Below, one piece after another: positions 5,574 through 6,494 of a stretch of DNA of 6,494 nucleotides (positions are counted from its first letter, which is position 1; every line of letters begins with the position of its first letter). Under the pieces are notes generated by a model that did not search any database, was not told where the DNA came from, and saw only the letters and a program-made list of their open reading frames with translations. Source of the DNA: Thermoleophilia bacterium. Lineage in GTDB: Bacteria > Actinomycetota > Thermoleophilia > Gaiellales > SKUG01. The stretch lies in assembly GCA_025964455.1 (NCBI GenBank), contig JAOPYU010000141.1, positions 1-6,494 of the forward strand, in the 5' to 3' direction. The translations under genes and the position numbers were made by a program.

Positions 5574-6494
5574 ATGCCGATCATCCCGTTTGAAGACACC
5601 AATCCCCTCCGTCTGGGATTGCCGGTCGATGACAACGCGACGAGGTTCAGCAACTACTTCCATGTGCTGCGCGAGATCATCCACTGGAGCAACGGCTGGC
5701 TCCCGCTCGAGCCGTCGTTCCACGCCAAATACGTGCTCGGCGAGCACAACCACGACGACGCGCGCGGGCAGGTCAAGGTGCGGCGCCGCATCTACGAGCT
5801 GCGCGCCAACGAGGACTGGCCCGGCGCGCCGAGCGACGCGCTCACCGCCCAGCTCGATCGCCTCGCCAGCGCGACCTCCGCGGCCGAGCACGCCCAGGTC
5901 GTCTACGGGCAGCTCAAGCCCGCCCTCATCACCGCGCTCGAGCTGCACGAGCGCGAGGTCGACCCGATCACCGACGAGGTGTCACTCATCGTGGTGCGCC
6001 AGCTGCTGGACCGCCAGCGACGCCACCTCGAGGAGGCCGCCGAGCGGTGGACGATCCGTCCTGAGGCGCCGTTCACCGAGGACCTCGGTGCGCTCGAGAT
6101 CCGCAAGCGCGAGACCCGCGACCTGCAGGTGCTGCCGCCGCTCGACGAGCCGGCGCGCGACGACTTCGTGACGGTGACGCCCGACGGGGATCCGTACCTC
6201 TCCGAGGAGCTGTACGTCAACGGCGAGGAGAACCACGTCCCCACGCAGCCCGTCGAGCAGCAGCACTTCTTCCACGGGCTCATGGACGCGGAGCTGTGCG
6301 CGGCCGAGCTGATGGCGCGCAACTCGCACGAACACCCCGAGATGCCGTGGGACTTCCACGTCGACATGGCCCGCCAGACGTGGGACGAGCTGCGGCACGC
6401 GCGCGTCCACGAGGTGCTCATGGCCACCGAGCTCGGGTGCCGCTGGGGCGACTTCGAGATCGGCTTCGACTACTTCAGGTCGATCTACGCCTTT
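5574..6494 (+). CDS. Ferritin-like domain protein, 3'-truncated by the window
   Basis: The frame is open from ATG 5574 to the window end without a stop, giving 307 residues and an incomplete C-terminus. The protein is soluble, helix-rich and rich in Glu/His/Arg. The second half contains a ferritin-like core: helix FFHGLMDAELCAAELMARNS (232-251) with Glu240 and Glu245, then a second helix with WDELRHARVHE (270-280), where Glu272 and His275 form the E-x-x-H pair typical of carboxylate-bridged diiron or related metal sites. This resembles the DUF455-type ferritin-like proteins. The first half is also helical, with EIIH (34-37) and LGEHNHDDARG (55-65), which looks like a divergent copy of the same helix pair. 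The fold is fairly clear; metal, substrate and chemistry (oxygenase, hydroxylase, storage) are not known. It follows the small ORF on the same strand. Confidence 0.75.
   Translation, partial: MPIIPFEDTNPLRLGLPVDDNATRFSNYFHVLREIIHWSNGWLPLEPSFHAKYVLGEHNHDDARGQVKVRRRIYELRANEDWPGAPSDALTAQLDRLASATSAAEHAQVVYGQLKPALITALELHEREVDPITDEVSLIVVRQLLDRQRRHLEEAAERWTIRPEAPFTEDLGALEIRKRETRDLQVLPPLDEPARDDFVTVTPDGDPYLSEELYVNGEENHVPTQPVEQQHFFHGLMDAELCAAELMARNSHEHPEMPWDFHVDMARQTWDELRHARVHEVLMATELGCRWGDFEIGFDYFRSIYAF

Overview
This is a high-GC bacterial window (G/C at almost every third codon position, short intergenic gaps, ATGA-type gene overlap). It looks like chromosomal DNA from an actinobacterial-type lineage. 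A deep-branching group such as Thermoleophilia is plausible but is only an inference from gene content and composition. There is no sign of mobile elements, CRISPR, tRNA or rRNA.

Layout. Positions 2-544 (+) are the 3' end of an unrecognised proline-rich protein with a C-terminal membrane helix. Positions 563-898 (-) encode a 111-residue conserved-looking hypothetical protein that converges on the first gene with an 18 bp gap. Positions 899-1080 form a divergent control region with a candidate leaderless promoter for the minus-strand gene, and a weak promoter, a leader hairpin and a 12 bp perfect palindrome in front of the plus-strand genes. Positions 1081-2238 encode a GuaB3-type IMP dehydrogenase-family protein without CBS domains. 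Positions 2235-3857 encode GMP synthase (GuaA), overlapping guaB3 by 4 bases. Positions 3848-5305 encode a circularly permuted ATP-grasp-type protein, overlapping guaA by 10 bases. After a 62 bp gap comes a 41-residue small ORF (5368-5493) with an excellent ribosome binding site, previously easy to overlook because of its size. After a further 80 bp, a ferritin-like-domain protein starts at 5574 and runs off the window.

How the genes fit together. GuaB3 and GuaA would form a translationally coupled IMP -> XMP -> GMP branch. The GuaB3 keeps the IMPDH nucleophilic cysteine and the C-terminal features I remember from cyanobacterial GuaB3, which supports a true IMPDH role. The overlapping ATP-grasp gene is very likely in the same transcript. 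The small ORF and the ferritin-like gene follow on the same strand with no convincing terminator, so an operon of up to five genes is possible. The most interesting candidate for something undescribed is the ATP-grasp / 41-residue peptide / ferritin-like trio behind the guanine nucleotide genes. A shared function is a hypothesis from synteny only.
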